A stretch of 63,414 bases of DNA from Herbivorax alkaliphila (GTDB lineage Bacteria; Bacillota; Clostridia; Acetivibrionales; Acetivibrionaceae): NCBI RefSeq assembly GCF_030848475.1, contig NZ_JAVDDS010000022.1, positions 1-63,414 on the forward strand, given 5' to 3'. Shown here piece by piece: positions 16,105 through 25,392 of this stretch. A model generated the notes under the pieces. The model did not search any database. It was given only the letters and a program-made list of their open reading frames with translations, and was not told where the DNA came from. Every line of letters starts with the position of its first letter. The first letter of the stretch is position 1. Made by a program: the position numbers and the translations under genes.

Positions 16105-17832
16105 TTAAGTATTAAATGTCTTAATCCACTTTGATAACATATCCTTAACAAGTTCAATTGATTCACTTTCCACTGCTATTTTTGCTATTCCTTTTGCTTC
16201 CTTAAAACTTATATTCCTTATAAAATTACCTATATTTAAACAAGATGCTGGATTCATACTCAATTCATGCACTCCCATCCCCACGAGTAGAACTGCAGCC
16301 TCAATATCGCTGGCCATCTCCCCACATACACTTACTCTTTTATTATTTGCCAGAGCTTTATCTATACAATACTGTACAATCTTTAGAAATTCCGGTTCTA
16401 AATATGATCTTTTACCCAAAAGCGAACACTTTCTATTAAACTTACAAATCTGATGCAGTAAATCGTTAGTGCCTATACTAATAAAATCCACCTCTTTTAG
16501 TATATCATCTAAATTTTTCACCGCCAATGCAGTTTCTATTAGAACTCCTATGCTAATTTTTTTTACAGTATTATTAGTTGTATGAGTTATTTGGTCAATA
16601 ACTTCTGTTATTATATTTTTAGCATCCCTTATTTCCTGAGGTGTACTTACCATAGGAAAGGAAATTTTTACATTTCCATGCTGTGCAGCTCTTAAAATGG
16701 ATTTTATTTGTACCATAAATTCTTCTTTTTTTTCAAGCGACCGTTTAATCCCTCTTGAACTTCGTTTTAATGATTCAGAATTTATGCCTAAAGAATCAGG
16801 TATTTTGTCTCCTCCAATGTCAGCTGTCCTTATTACAACTGGCTTTTTAGACATATCTTTTGCAATTTTTGAATATATAAGATATTGTCTTTTTTCATCA
16901 GGTGCTTTTTTGTAGTTTATATATAAAGATTCCGTCCTTACAAGACCAATCCCTCCAATATTTAAAGCTTTTGTAATACTAAAATCTTTTACATTGCTTA
17001 TATTGGCATAAACACTCACTAAATGACCATCCGTTGTTACAACAGGCGTTTGGCCTTGATTTTTATTATCAATAACACTACTATTATTGATTTGTTTTTT
17101 ATATTTTTCAATTTCTAAATTTGAAGGATTAACAATTATCAAATCAGAAAAGCACTCAACTATAGCAAAGCTACCTTCATATGCTGATATTTTCTCAAAT
17201 TCAATTTCTCCTAATACTGGAGTACCACTGCTCCTTAGAATAATTGAGCCATGAGAAAAAAATCCAGCTCCATCCTGTACCAAAACTCCCTGAACAGATC
17301 TTTTACATAAAACTGTAGCAACTATAGGTGTGAGCTCTTTTACAACAGCTATATTGGTATGATTAATTTTTCCAAAGTTAGTTTTACCTTCACCATATAT
17401 GTTTTTGATAATTCTTGTTCTAATGTCTTTTAAATCATGTATTCTCTGTTTCATGTATTCATTACTGCTTTTTGAAATTTCATCAATATATTTCTGAACA
17501 CATATATGTATCGCCTTTGATGCTGTAAACTTTCTTGTCTTTATGATATTTGTTATTTCTTCAAAAAAACTTTTGTCATCCAAAACTTCCTTATAGAACT
17601 CAAATATTTGATTTTCTTCTTCACTAAGTATTCCTCTAAAACCATCTTTTAAATCATATATTTCTATAAAAGTTCTACAAATAGCAACCTCTAGTAGAGT
17701 AATTTGCTTGTCAATTTCTGACTCTCCTATAATTTCATCGCTTATTACTACTTCAAAATCTCTGATAACAAATAACTCTCCCATGCCTATGCCTGTTGAA
17801 ACAGCCTTTCCTTTAAGAACTTTTTGCGTCAT
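16105..17832 (-). CDS. PTS Enzyme I-like PEP-utilising protein (divergent)
   Basis: A 575-residue protein with full Enzyme I architecture. A helical N-terminal part precedes the phospho-histidine domain, where His194 sits in GAGFFSHGSII; the usual GGxTSH context has changed (Thr replaced by Phe). The PEP-binding TIM barrel has VRTESLY, RTADIGGDK, SIGTNDL and VCGEMASD with the catalytic Cys. The active-site His and Cys are therefore kept, but the surroundings are divergent from true PtsI. The ATG at 17832 lies 4 nt after the HPr-like stop, behind a GAGGG site, so the two genes are translationally linked. Since its HPr-like partner has no His15, the phosphate acceptor is unclear. Confidence 0.82.
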   Translation of the reverse strand: MTQKVLKGKAVSTGIGMGELFVIRDFEVVISDEIIGESEIDKQITLLEVAICRTFIEIYDLKDGFRGILSEEENQIFEFYKEVLDDKSFFEEITNIIKTRKFTASKAIHICVQKYIDEISKSSNEYMKQRIHDLKDIRTRIIKNIYGEGKTNFGKINHTNIAVVKELTPIVATVLCKRSVQGVLVQDGAGFFSHGSIILRSSGTPVLGEIEFEKISAYEGSFAIVECFSDLIIVNPSNLEIEKYKKQINNSSVIDNKNQGQTPVVTTDGHLVSVYANISNVKDFSITKALNIGGIGLVRTESLYINYKKAPDEKRQYLIYSKIAKDMSKKPVVIRTADIGGDKIPDSLGINSESLKRSSRGIKRSLEKKEEFMVQIKSILRAAQHGNVKISFPMVSTPQEIRDAKNIITEVIDQITHTTNNTVKKISIGVLIETALAVKNLDDILKEVDFISIGTNDLLHQICKFNRKCSLLGKRSYLEPEFLKIVQYCIDKALANNKRVSVCGEMASDIEAAVLLVGMGVHELSMNPASCLNIGNFIRNISFKEAKGIAKIAVESESIELVKDMLSKWIKTFNT

Positions 17833-17836
17833 AGAA

Positions 17837-18106
17837 TTACACACCCTCTTCTGTTTTTGAGGTAAGAAAGTCTTTTAAATCATCTAACGCTTTTTCTTCA
17901 TCTTCTCCTTCTGTAATAATCACAATACTGCCACCTTTTCCAACAGCTAATGATAAAATTCCTAATAGACTTTTCCCATTAGCTTTTCTTTCATCTTTTT
18001 CTATCCACACATTGGATTTATAATTTGATGCTTTTTGAATAAATAGTGCAGCTTGTTTTGATTCTAGCCCATTTTCCCTGTTAACCTTTATTATTTCTTT
18101 TATCAT
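17837..18106 (-). CDS. HPr/Crh-like protein with Glu at position 15
   Basis: An 89-residue HPr-fold protein. In canonical HPr, His15 sits in GxHARPA. Here the aligned segment is NGLESKQA, so position 15 is Glu, 17 is Lys and 18 is Gln, and PEP-dependent phosphorylation of the normal site is impossible. The regulatory site is retained at Ser46 (NGKSLLGILSL), and the region GEDEEKALDDL matches Crh-type proteins. It may therefore act as a Crh-like signal protein phosphorylated by an HPr kinase. It is directly upstream of an Enzyme I-like gene. AGGAGG precedes the ATG by about 11 nt. Confidence 0.82.
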   Translation of the reverse strand: MIKEIIKVNRENGLESKQAALFIQKASNYKSNVWIEKDERKANGKSLLGILSLAVGKGGSIVIITEGEDEEKALDDLKDFLTSKTEEGV

Positions 18107-18320
18107 TTCTATGGCATCCTCCTAATTGTTTTATCTAATATTTTATTTATACCATTATTTTAAGAAAAGTTCTACAGTTTCAATAAAATTATTACAATTA
18201 TAATGCTCTAATATTATTTTTATCATCAAAAAAGGCTTCTGTCAAAGTAAAGATGTTAAGAAGGTGTCTAATATAAATCATAGGCCTTTTGTCCTTATTT
18301 TTAAAAATCTTTATAATAAT

Positions 18321-18343
18321 GGGACAGGTTTTCTTCCTGTCCC
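18321..18343 (-). terminator. GGGACAGG/CCTGTCCC hairpin
   Basis: A perfect 8-bp GC-rich stem with a 7-nt loop lies 14 nt after the stop codon of the small membrane-protein gene. The minus-strand tail is only weakly T-rich, so termination strength is uncertain. Confidence 0.5.
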
Positions 18344-18356
18344 ATGCGTAAAAGTT

Positions 18357-18695
18357 TTATATAAACATTAACATATAAAGTAGTTGGAAACTAATAACAA
18401 ACAGGGCAAGTACAACATTTACAATAATAATTACATTGCCACTTCCTTTTACCTGTCTATTTAGCAAAACACCAAAAATCACTCCTGCAACTGCAAAAAT
18501 AGGATTAATAAATGTTGTAAGAGCTGCACTTATCCACCCTAAAACCACATATAACCTGTTGCTTTTTTCTAAAGATATGCTTCTATCATCTCTTTTAATA
18601 TTTTCTTCATAATTTAATACATTTTCATTACTGATTTCCTGAGCTATTTCATTATTAGTTTCATCATCTGTCTTGTCTTTATATTCATCATCCAA
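18357..18695 (-). CDS. small two-TM membrane protein
   Basis: A 112-residue protein with a 45-residue acidic, polar N terminus and two or three hydrophobic segments (around LYVVLGWISAALTTFINPIFAVAG and IIIVNVVLALFVISFQLL). It resembles small clostridial DUF-type membrane proteins, but I cannot assign a family or function. I choose TTG at 18695: the longer in-frame reading begins with GTG GAG GTG, which is itself the ribosome site. It follows the anti-sigma gene on the minus strand, but a terminator at 18808-18847 separates them. Confidence 0.7.
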   Translation of the reverse strand: MDDEYKDKTDDETNNEIAQEISNENVLNYEENIKRDDRSISLEKSNRLYVVLGWISAALTTFINPIFAVAGVIFGVLLNRQVKGSGNVIIIVNVVLALFVISFQLLYMLMFI

Positions 18696-18807
18696 AAAAA
18701 TCACCTCCACTACATTATTATTAGTGATTAAAAAAGCATATATTCAAGTATTATTTGACCTAGTTGGAAGTTAGAAGTTTTAGTTAAAAATTGGATGTTG
18801 GAAGATA

Positions 18808-18847
18808 AAAATAAAAGCTTAGGTATTTTTACCTAGGCTTTTATTTT
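18808..18847 (-). terminator. terminator after the anti-sigma factor gene
   Basis: An 18-bp A+T-rich stem with one G-T wobble and a TTTT loop ends in a T-rich tail on either strand. It lies about 50 nt downstream of the anti-sigma stop. Confidence 0.75.
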
Positions 18848-18894
18848 TATTTTAATTATCCTATAAACATCAATTCAATTATTTATAAAATATT

Positions 18895-19464
18895 TTAATT
18901 TTCTACACATTTATTCTTGCAACTTTTTTTATTTTTAGGCTGATAAGCTTTTGATACAAAAACCAATGTTGCCAAACCAATTAACATAAAGTACATATCA
19001 GAAAGATATACATTTAGATAAATAAATACACCTTGAACTACATTAAAAAATACTTCTAATACTTCTAAAAATTCATAAATTCCATAGGCATATTGTGAAG
19101 GTAAATTTGTATAAAGCATAATGTTTAAAAACTGTTCTTTAAAAGCTACACTAGCTAAAGTTAACATTATCGTAAACATCATAGAAGCCACAAAATATAG
19201 CTTGAGTAAGCTCTTTTCCTTTGATTTTTTTTCATTCAAATTAGCAATTTGAATTTTTTTCATTACATCAGATTCAAATGTTTCTGGTGGTTCTATTTCA
19301 GTTTTTTCATTCAATACATATAATATTGAATTATATTTTTCGTACTCATCTTTACATGACTTACAGCAACTAACATGGTTCATAAGTTGATTTCGTTCAC
19401 AATCACTTATATTACCATCTAAATGCTTTGTGATTAAGGTACTAAATAATTCACAATTACTCAT
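18895..19464 (-). CDS. anti-sigma factor with zf-HC2/ZAS domain
   Basis: A 189-residue membrane-anchored anti-sigma factor. The N-terminal 55 residues carry the zinc-binding anti-sigma signature (NHVSCCKSC, an H-x3-C-x2-C arrangement). Two or three hydrophobic segments follow at about residues 95-115 and 150-175. It would bind and hold the adjacent ECF sigma factor at the membrane. Its ATG overlaps the sigma stop codon by 4 nt (ATGA), so the pair is translationally coupled. A perfect terminator lies downstream. Confidence 0.85.
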   Translation of the reverse strand: MSNCELFSTLITKHLDGNISDCERNQLMNHVSCCKSCKDEYEKYNSILYVLNEKTEIEPPETFESDVMKKIQIANLNEKKSKEKSLLKLYFVASMMFTIMLTLASVAFKEQFLNIMLYTNLPSQYAYGIYEFLEVLEVFFNVVQGVFIYLNVYLSDMYFMLIGLATLVFVSKAYQPKNKKSCKNKCVEN

Positions 19465-20018
19465 ATATTCCCTTCCTTTCTTTCGGAAGCTAATTTATTC
19501 TTTAACATTACTCTGGCCCTATAAATTCTATTCTTAATTATTGACATAGGCTCATCTAAAATCTGTGACATTTCCTCATATGATAGTCCATTTTTATGAT
19601 ACAGCATTAAAAGAACCCTATATTTTTCAGGCAACTTCATAATCTCATTGTTTATTATATCCCGCTGTTCTCTTTTTATATAGCTGGTTTCAGGAGTATC
19701 CTCCTGACTATATACACCATATGCATTTTCTATAGGTACAGAATTAATTTTTTTCTTCTTTAATACATCGTAACAATAATTAGTTGCTATTTTGGCAGAC
19801 CATGTTGAAAATTTGTACTGGGAATCATATTTGTTAAGTGACTTATATATTTTTATAAATACCTCTTGAGCAATATCATTAACTTCATCCTTATTATATA
19901 TTATATTATATATTATATTGTATATCAATTTTTTATATCTTGTCACTAATTCAGAAAATGCATGACTATCACCATCAATACACTTCTTAATTAAATTAAT
20001 ATCCGATATTTCCAACAA
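19461..20018 (-). CDS. ECF-type RNA polymerase sigma factor
   Basis: A 185-residue ECF sigma factor. Region 2 is readable (SELVTRYKKLIYN through DIAQEVFIKIYKSL and KFSTWSAKIATNYCYD), as is region 4 (LPEKYRVLLMLYHKNGLSYEEMSQILDEPMSIIKNRIYRAR), with a short linker between. The gene starts at TTG after a GGGGGG-rich site; a second TTG follows immediately, so the start is uncertain by one codon. It is coupled to its anti-sigma gene and lies downstream of the tuf terminator. I cannot identify target promoters. The DNA coding for the IYNIIYNIIYN stretch is a TATAT-rich microrepeat, but the protein length there is normal. Confidence 0.88.
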   Translation of the reverse strand: MLEISDINLIKKCIDGDSHAFSELVTRYKKLIYNIIYNIIYNKDEVNDIAQEVFIKIYKSLNKYDSQYKFSTWSAKIATNYCYDVLKKKKINSVPIENAYGVYSQEDTPETSYIKREQRDIINNEIMKLPEKYRVLLMLYHKNGLSYEEMSQILDEPMSIIKNRIYRARVMLKNKLASERKEGNI

Positions 20019-20130
20019 TCTGCCCCCCTTGTAGGTAAAAAAATAAGTTCTATATATTTATTATAAGAATTTAAATAACTTTTGTCTGATTTACTTTAAA
20101 AAGTTTATCATTAGCTCACTCATTTCCATA

Positions 20131-20163
20131 AAAAAATAAGAGGTCTAAGACCTCTTATTTTTT
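20131..20163 (-). terminator. terminator of the str (rpsL-tuf) operon
   Basis: A perfect 15-bp stem around a 3-nt loop ends in TTATTTTTT on the minus strand, 21 nt after the tuf stop codon. Confidence 0.9.
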
Positions 20164-20183
20164 CATTATTTATAAATTAAAAT

Positions 20184-21386
20184 TTATTCAACCATTTTTG
20201 ATACATTTCCAGCTCCTACAGTTCTTCCACCTTCACGGATAGCGAACTTTAGGCCTTCTTCCATAGCTATTGGAGTAATAAGCTTAACTTTTAATGTAAC
20301 ATGGTCTCCAGGCATTATCATTTCCGTTCCCTCTGGAAGCTCAACTACACCTGTAACGTCAGTAGTTCTGAAGTAGAACTGAGGTCTGTAATTATTAAAG
20401 AAAGGAGTATGTCTTCCACCCTCTTCTTTTGTTAGAACATAAACCTGACCTTCAAATTCTGTATGAGGCTTAATTGAACCTGGCTTAGATAAAACCTGAC
20501 CTCTTTCTATATCACTTCTTTGAACTCCTCTTAAAAGAGCACCGATGTTATCACCTGCAACAGCTGAGTCAAGAAGTTTTCTAAACATTTCTATACCAGT
20601 TACAACTGTCTTTTTAGGATCCTCCATCAAACCAACTATTTCTACTTCTTCTCCAACCTTAAGTTGTCCTCTTTCAACTCTACCAGTTGCAACTGTACCA
20701 CGTCCTGTGATTGTAAATACATCCTCAACAGGCATAATAAAAGGCTTATCAGTTGCTCTTTCAGGAGTAGGTATGTATTCGTCAACCTTCTCCATTAGCT
20801 CAAGAATAGGCTTATATTCTTCTGCATCATCCCCAGTTGCACTTGATTCAATAGCTTTAAGAGCAGAACCTTGAACTATAGGAACATCATCTCCTGGGAA
20901 GTCATATTCACTTAATAGCTCTCTTACTTCCATTTCAACTAATTCAATAAGTTCTTCATCATCAACCATATCACATTTGTTTAAGAAAACAACTATATAT
21001 GGAACACCAACCTGATCTGCCAAAATTATATGCTCTCTTGTCTGAGGCATTGGCCCATCTGCAGCTGATACAACCAATATAGCACCATCCATCTGAGCTG
21101 CACCTGTAATCATATTTTTAACGTAGTCAGCGTGACCTGGGCAGTCAACATGTGCATAGTGTCTATTTTCTGTTTCATACTCAACATGTGCTGTTGAAAT
21201 AGTAATTCCTCTTTCTCTTTCTTCAGGAGCTTTGTCAATTTGATCATAAGCTTCATAACTTGCCTTACCTGTTATCGCTAAAACCTTTGTTATAGCAGCT
21301 GTCAAAGTTGTCTTACCATGGTCAACGTGACCTACTGTTCCAATATTAACATGGGGTTTACTTCTTTCAAATTTTTCTTTTGACAT
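20184..21386 (-). CDS. tuf: elongation factor Tu
   Basis: A 400-residue EF-Tu, which delivers aminoacyl-tRNA to the ribosome. G motifs are intact: GHVDHGKTT (G1), DCPGHADY (G3) and NKCDMVDD (G4). Domains 2 and 3 follow with [12 protein letters not shown] and GGRHTPFF. The start is the ATG of [12 protein letters not shown], after AAGGAGGAG; a longer in-frame reading begins upstream of that site and is not used. It is the last gene of the rpsL-rpsG-fusA-tuf block and is followed by a perfect terminator. Confidence 0.98.
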   Translation of the reverse strand: MSKEKFERSKPHVNIGTVGHVDHGKTTLTAAITKVLAITGKASYEAYDQIDKAPEERERGITISTAHVEYETENRHYAHVDCPGHADYVKNMITGAAQMDGAILVVSAADGPMPQTREHIILADQVGVPYIVVFLNKCDMVDDEELIELVEMEVRELLSEYDFPGDDVPIVQGSALKAIESSATGDDAEEYKPILELMEKVDEYIPTPERATDKPFIMPVEDVFTITGRGTVATGRVERGQLKVGEEVEIVGLMEDPKKTVVTGIEMFRKLLDSAVAGDNIGALLRGVQRSDIERGQVLSKPGSIKPHTEFEGQVYVLTKEEGGRHTPFFNNYRPQFYFRTTDVTGVVELPEGTEMIMPGDHVTLKVKLITPIAMEEGLKFAIREGGRTVGAGNVSKMVE

Positions 21387-21512
21387 AATTAATTCTCCTC
21401 CTTTTTTCAGCAATATAACTGAAAGTTTAATTATTGATTTAATTATTCATCTGCAGGAAACATAAATATATTTCCTGCATTTATACTGATTTATTTCTAT
21501 TAAGAAAACCAA

Positions 21513-23591
21513 TTAACTATTTTTGCTTTCTCCAATAATATTTTCCTGTATGTTTTTAGGTACTTCCTCAAAATGACTTATCTGCATTGAGAATGTACCT
21601 CTTCCTTGGGTTCTAGAACGCAGTCCTGTTGCATAACCAAACATTTCTGACAGTGGAACATGTGCTGATATAACCTGAGCTCCACTTTTAGCTTCCATTC
21701 CTTCAACCCTTCCTCTTCTAGAGTTTAAGTCACCCATAACATCGCCCATATATTCTTCTGGAATAACAACACTTACCTTCATCATAGGCTCTAAAAGCAC
21801 AGCTTTTGACTTTTTCATACCTTCTTTCAAAGCCATAGAACCAGCAACTTTAAATGCCATTTCTGATGAGTCCACCTCATGGTACGATCCATCATAAAGG
21901 GTAACTTTAACATCTACAACAGGATAACCTCCTAAGATACCATTATTCATAGCATCTTGAACTCCTGCATCAACAGCTGGTATATACTCCTTAGGAATAG
22001 CTCCACCAACTATTTTGTTGACAAATTCGTAGCCAGCGCCTGGTTCTTTAGGCTCAATCTCAACACAACAGTGTCCATACTGACCTCTACCACCGGACTG
22101 CCTTACAAATTTACCTTCAACTTTAACAGCATTTTTAATTGTTTCCTTGTATGCTACCTGAGGATTACCTACATTTGCCTCAACTTTAAATTCCCTTAAC
22201 ATACGATCTACAATAATTTCTAAGTGAAGTTCACCCATTCCTTCAATTATTGTCTGACCTGTCTCTTTATCAGTATGAGCTCTAAATGTTGGATCTTCTT
22301 CAGCTAGCTTTTGAAGTGCAATGGACATCTTATCCTGACCTGCTTTTGTCTTTGGCTCAATGGCCACAGATATAACAGGTTCTGGAAAATCCATTGACTC
22401 TAAAATAACAGGACTTCCTTCTTCACATAGAGTATCACCTGTTCCTGTATTCTTAAGTCCAATAGCTCCAGCTATATCACCAGAGTATACAGTATCAAGT
22501 TCTTCTCTGTGATTTGCATGCATCTGAAGTATTCTTCCTAACCTTTCTCTTTTTCCTTTTGATGCATTTAAAATATACGAACCAGAATTAATTTTTCCTG
22601 AATAAACTCTGAAAAAGCAGAGCTTACCAACATAAGGATCAGTCATAATTTTAAATGCTAGTGCTGAAAAAGGTCCATCATCATCTGCAGGTCTTTCCAT
22701 TTCCTCTTCACCATCTACAGACAATCCCTTGATAGGAGGTATATCCAATGGTGAAGGCATATAATCTACAACTGCGTCAAGCAATTGAGGCACACCTTTA
22801 TTTTTATATGAAGAACCACACGCAACAGGTATTATATCTACTTTTATTGTAGCACTTCTTATTCCTGATTTTATCTCTTCCTCAGTTAACTCTTCTCCTT
22901 CAAGGTATTTCATCATTAGCTCTTCATCTTGTTCTGAAACAGCTTCAACAAGTTTTGTTCTGTATTCTTCTACCAATTCCTTCATATCATCAGGAATTTC
23001 CTTTTCTTCTACATTCCTTCCAAGCTTGTCTGTAAAAGCATATGCTTTCATTTTAACAAGATCAATTATACCTTCGAAAGTATCTTCCTTACCAATAGGT
23101 AATTGTATAGGAACAGCATTAGCCTGTAATCTTTCCTTCATCATGTCTAAACAATTGTAAAAATCTGCTCCTACAATATCCATCTTATTAATATATGCAA
23201 GACGCGGTACATTATACCTGTCAGCTTGTCTCCATACAGTCTCAGATTGAGGCTCAACTCCTCCCTTGGCACAGAAAACAGTTACTGAGCCATCAAGAAC
23301 TCTTAAGGATCTTTCAACCTCAACTGTAAAATCAACGTGCCCCGGCGTATCAATAATATTTACTCTTGTATCCTTCCACTGGGCAGTAGTTGCAGCAGAT
23401 GTTATGGTAATACCCCTCTCTTGCTCTTGTGCCATCCAATCCATTGTTGCTGCACCATCGTGTGTCTCACCAATCTTATGAACTTTTCCTGTATAAAAAA
23501 GTATACGTTCAGTTGTAGTGGTTTTACCTGCATCTATATGAGCCATTATCCCTAAATTTCTTGTTCTCTCTAAACTAAATTGCCTAGGCAT
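21513..23591 (-). CDS. fusA: elongation factor G
   Basis: A 692-residue EF-G that drives ribosomal translocation. It has [15 protein letters not shown] (G1), the RGITITSA switch, DTPGHVDFT (G3) and NKMDIVGAD (G4), then domains II-V with the domain IV tip region [11 protein letters not shown]. The start is the ATG of [12 protein letters not shown] behind AAGGAAGG. The reading frame continues 46 codons upstream, but that stretch runs into the intergenic spacer and is not family-like. It lies between rpsG and tuf. Confidence 0.98.
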   Translation of the reverse strand: MPRQFSLERTRNLGIMAHIDAGKTTTTERILFYTGKVHKIGETHDGAATMDWMAQEQERGITITSAATTAQWKDTRVNIIDTPGHVDFTVEVERSLRVLDGSVTVFCAKGGVEPQSETVWRQADRYNVPRLAYINKMDIVGADFYNCLDMMKERLQANAVPIQLPIGKEDTFEGIIDLVKMKAYAFTDKLGRNVEEKEIPDDMKELVEEYRTKLVEAVSEQDEELMMKYLEGEELTEEEIKSGIRSATIKVDIIPVACGSSYKNKGVPQLLDAVVDYMPSPLDIPPIKGLSVDGEEEMERPADDDGPFSALAFKIMTDPYVGKLCFFRVYSGKINSGSYILNASKGKRERLGRILQMHANHREELDTVYSGDIAGAIGLKNTGTGDTLCEEGSPVILESMDFPEPVISVAIEPKTKAGQDKMSIALQKLAEEDPTFRAHTDKETGQTIIEGMGELHLEIIVDRMLREFKVEANVGNPQVAYKETIKNAVKVEGKFVRQSGGRGQYGHCCVEIEPKEPGAGYEFVNKIVGGAIPKEYIPAVDAGVQDAMNNGILGGYPVVDVKVTLYDGSYHEVDSSEMAFKVAGSMALKEGMKKSKAVLLEPMMKVSVVIPEEYMGDVMGDLNSRRGRVEGMEAKSGAQVISAHVPLSEMFGYATGLRSRTQGRGTFSMQISHFEEVPKNIQENIIGESKNS

Positions 23592-23652
23592 TTTAACCTT
23601 CCTTTCAAAATTAGCACATAAACTGCTCTTTCTTTCAATTAAATTTCCCTTG

Positions 23653-24156
<504 letters not shown>

Positions 24157-24160
24157 TCAT

Positions 24161-24210
24161 CGGTACTCGCGGCTTCTTGCCGTCGTCAGTGCAACGTACA
24201 TGCTAAACAT
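24161..24210 (-). ncRNA. GC-rich structured segment between rpsL and rpsG (possible S7 leader)
   Basis: In a spacer of A+T-rich DNA, this segment reads on the minus strand as a CGGC-AAGAA-GCCG hairpin flanked by GTAC/GTAC pairing. A TGTACGTTG string is repeated twice just upstream. In other bacteria the S7 protein represses the str operon by binding the rpsL-rpsG interval, so this may be such a site. The proposed link is inference. Confidence 0.35.
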
Positions 24211-24326
24211 ATATATTAAACAACGTACAAAGCACTATTAGTATTTGATTATAACTTTTTTTTCATACATGTTGCTATGCACCTTGTATGAACATTTCTT
24301 TTTTTACCAAAAAACTCTTATGTTTC

Positions 24327-24749
24327 TTATTTTGCTCCAGCCTTTGGTCTTTTTGCTCCGTACTTTGAACGTGCTTGCATCCTATTCGCTACACCTGCGG
24401 TATCAAGAGTTCCACGTACAATATGATATCTAACACCAGGAAGATCCTTAACTCTTCCTCCTCTTATAAGAACAACACTGTGTTCTTGCAAGTTGTGTCC
24501 TATTCCCGGTATATAAGCTGAAACTTCTATACCATTAGTTAAACGAACCCTTGCTACTTTTCTCAAAGCAGAATTTGGCTTTTTGGGAGTACTTGTTTTT
24601 ACAACTGTACAAACTCCCCTTTTCTGTGGACTACTTGCATCTGTAGCCCTCTTCTTAAGAGAATTAAATCCCTTTTGAAGTGCAGGAGCATCAGATTGTT
24701 TTCCAATATATTTTCTCCCTTTTCTAACTAACTGATTAAACGTAGGCAT
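24327..24749 (-). CDS. rpsL: 30S ribosomal protein S12
   Basis: A 140-residue S12 of the ribosomal decoding centre. The family core is intact: [27 protein letters not shown] (with the lysine linked to streptomycin response), [13 protein letters not shown] and [10 protein letters not shown] at the end. ATG follows GGGAGGTAG. It is the first ribosomal-protein gene of the str block and lies downstream of the L7Ae-like gene. Confidence 0.98.
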   Translation of the reverse strand: MPTFNQLVRKGRKYIGKQSDAPALQKGFNSLKKRATDASSPQKRGVCTVVKTSTPKKPNSALRKVARVRLTNGIEVSAYIPGIGHNLQEHSVVLIRGGRVKDLPGVRYHIVRGTLDTAGVANRMQARSKYGAKRPKAGAK

Positions 24750-24870
24750 TTCTCTACCTCCCTTCCTTTTTTATATTTATTCCAACACAATTGCGAGAAT
24801 AAGCCAATACAAGTTAAGCCTTTTAACATTAATAAATACAACATCTGACAAAAATTCAAAGTTCAAATCT

Positions 24871-25110
24871 TTATTTGAGGATACTCACCACAGCTGCACT
24901 AACATCAATTCCACAAGCTTTACCTAGTTGTTTCATACTATCTGCATATACTATTGGAATATCTTTTTCGGTACACAAATCAACTATTTTTGACACAACT
25001 CTCTCTTCTGCATCTTTTGCTATATATACCTCTCCTACTATTCCCTTTTGTACAGCTTTTAAAGATTGCTTTAATCCAACTATTTTATTAATGTCTTTAA
25101 AATCTTCCAA
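24871..25110 (-). CDS. L7Ae-family K-turn RNA-binding protein (YbxF type)
   Basis: A 79-residue protein of the L7Ae/L30e family, similar to the Bacillus YbxF protein encoded just upstream of rpsL. It has the GLKQSLKAVQKGIVGEVYIAKDAEERV core and a Cys-containing LGKACGIDVSAA helix. Such proteins bind kink-turn RNA. The start is TTG (MEDFKD), preceded by GGAGG at about 11 nt. It lies between rpoC and rpsL on the minus strand, as in other Firmicutes, and probably heads the str transcript from the promoter at 25232-25261. Confidence 0.9.
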   Translation of the reverse strand: MEDFKDINKIVGLKQSLKAVQKGIVGEVYIAKDAEERVVSKIVDLCTEKDIPIVYADSMKQLGKACGIDVSAAVVSILK

Positions 25111-25231
25111 TTTAACTTAACCTCCCTGCTAATACAGGATAATAAAGCCAAAACATATTTGCCAATTAACTTTATTAAATATAATTGGTAAACATATTAG
25201 ATGTTATTATATTAAAAATACACACTGAAAC

Positions 25232-25261
25232 ATTTTATCATCCACAAACTTTATTTGTCAA
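25232..25261 (-). promoter_or_regulatory. predicted sigma-A promoter of the L7Ae-rpsL-rpsG-fusA-tuf operon
   Basis: Read on the minus strand: TTGACA, 18 bp, TAAAAT, about 120 bp upstream of the L7Ae-like gene. Confidence 0.6.
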
Positions 25262-25295
25262 GATATTTGATTATTTTTTATTGTTAATAAGTTAT

Positions 25296-25385
25296 TGCTA
25301 AGAAATAACCTCCGATTCTCATCGTCTAAAACCCATTAAATCATCGGGGTTTCGTCCTTGAGAATACGAAGTTACTTCTAAAGCA
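25296..25385. repeat. 88-bp-type dispersed element, copy 3
   Basis: It shares the core CATCGGGGT and the flanking TTCTC/GAGAAT segments with copies 1 and 2. The right terminus GTTACTTCTAAAGCA and the left terminus TGCTAAGAAATAAC match copy 1 with few changes. It ends 7 bp from the rpoC stop codon and could double as the rpoBC transcript end. Confidence 0.65.
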
Positions 25386-25392
25386 TTGTTAG

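Noticed and set aside
19880-19920. Slippage or insertion in the ECF sigma gene (TATAT-rich microrepeat)
   Set aside because: The protein length in region 2 equals that of typical ECF sigma factors, so the repeat does not disrupt the frame.
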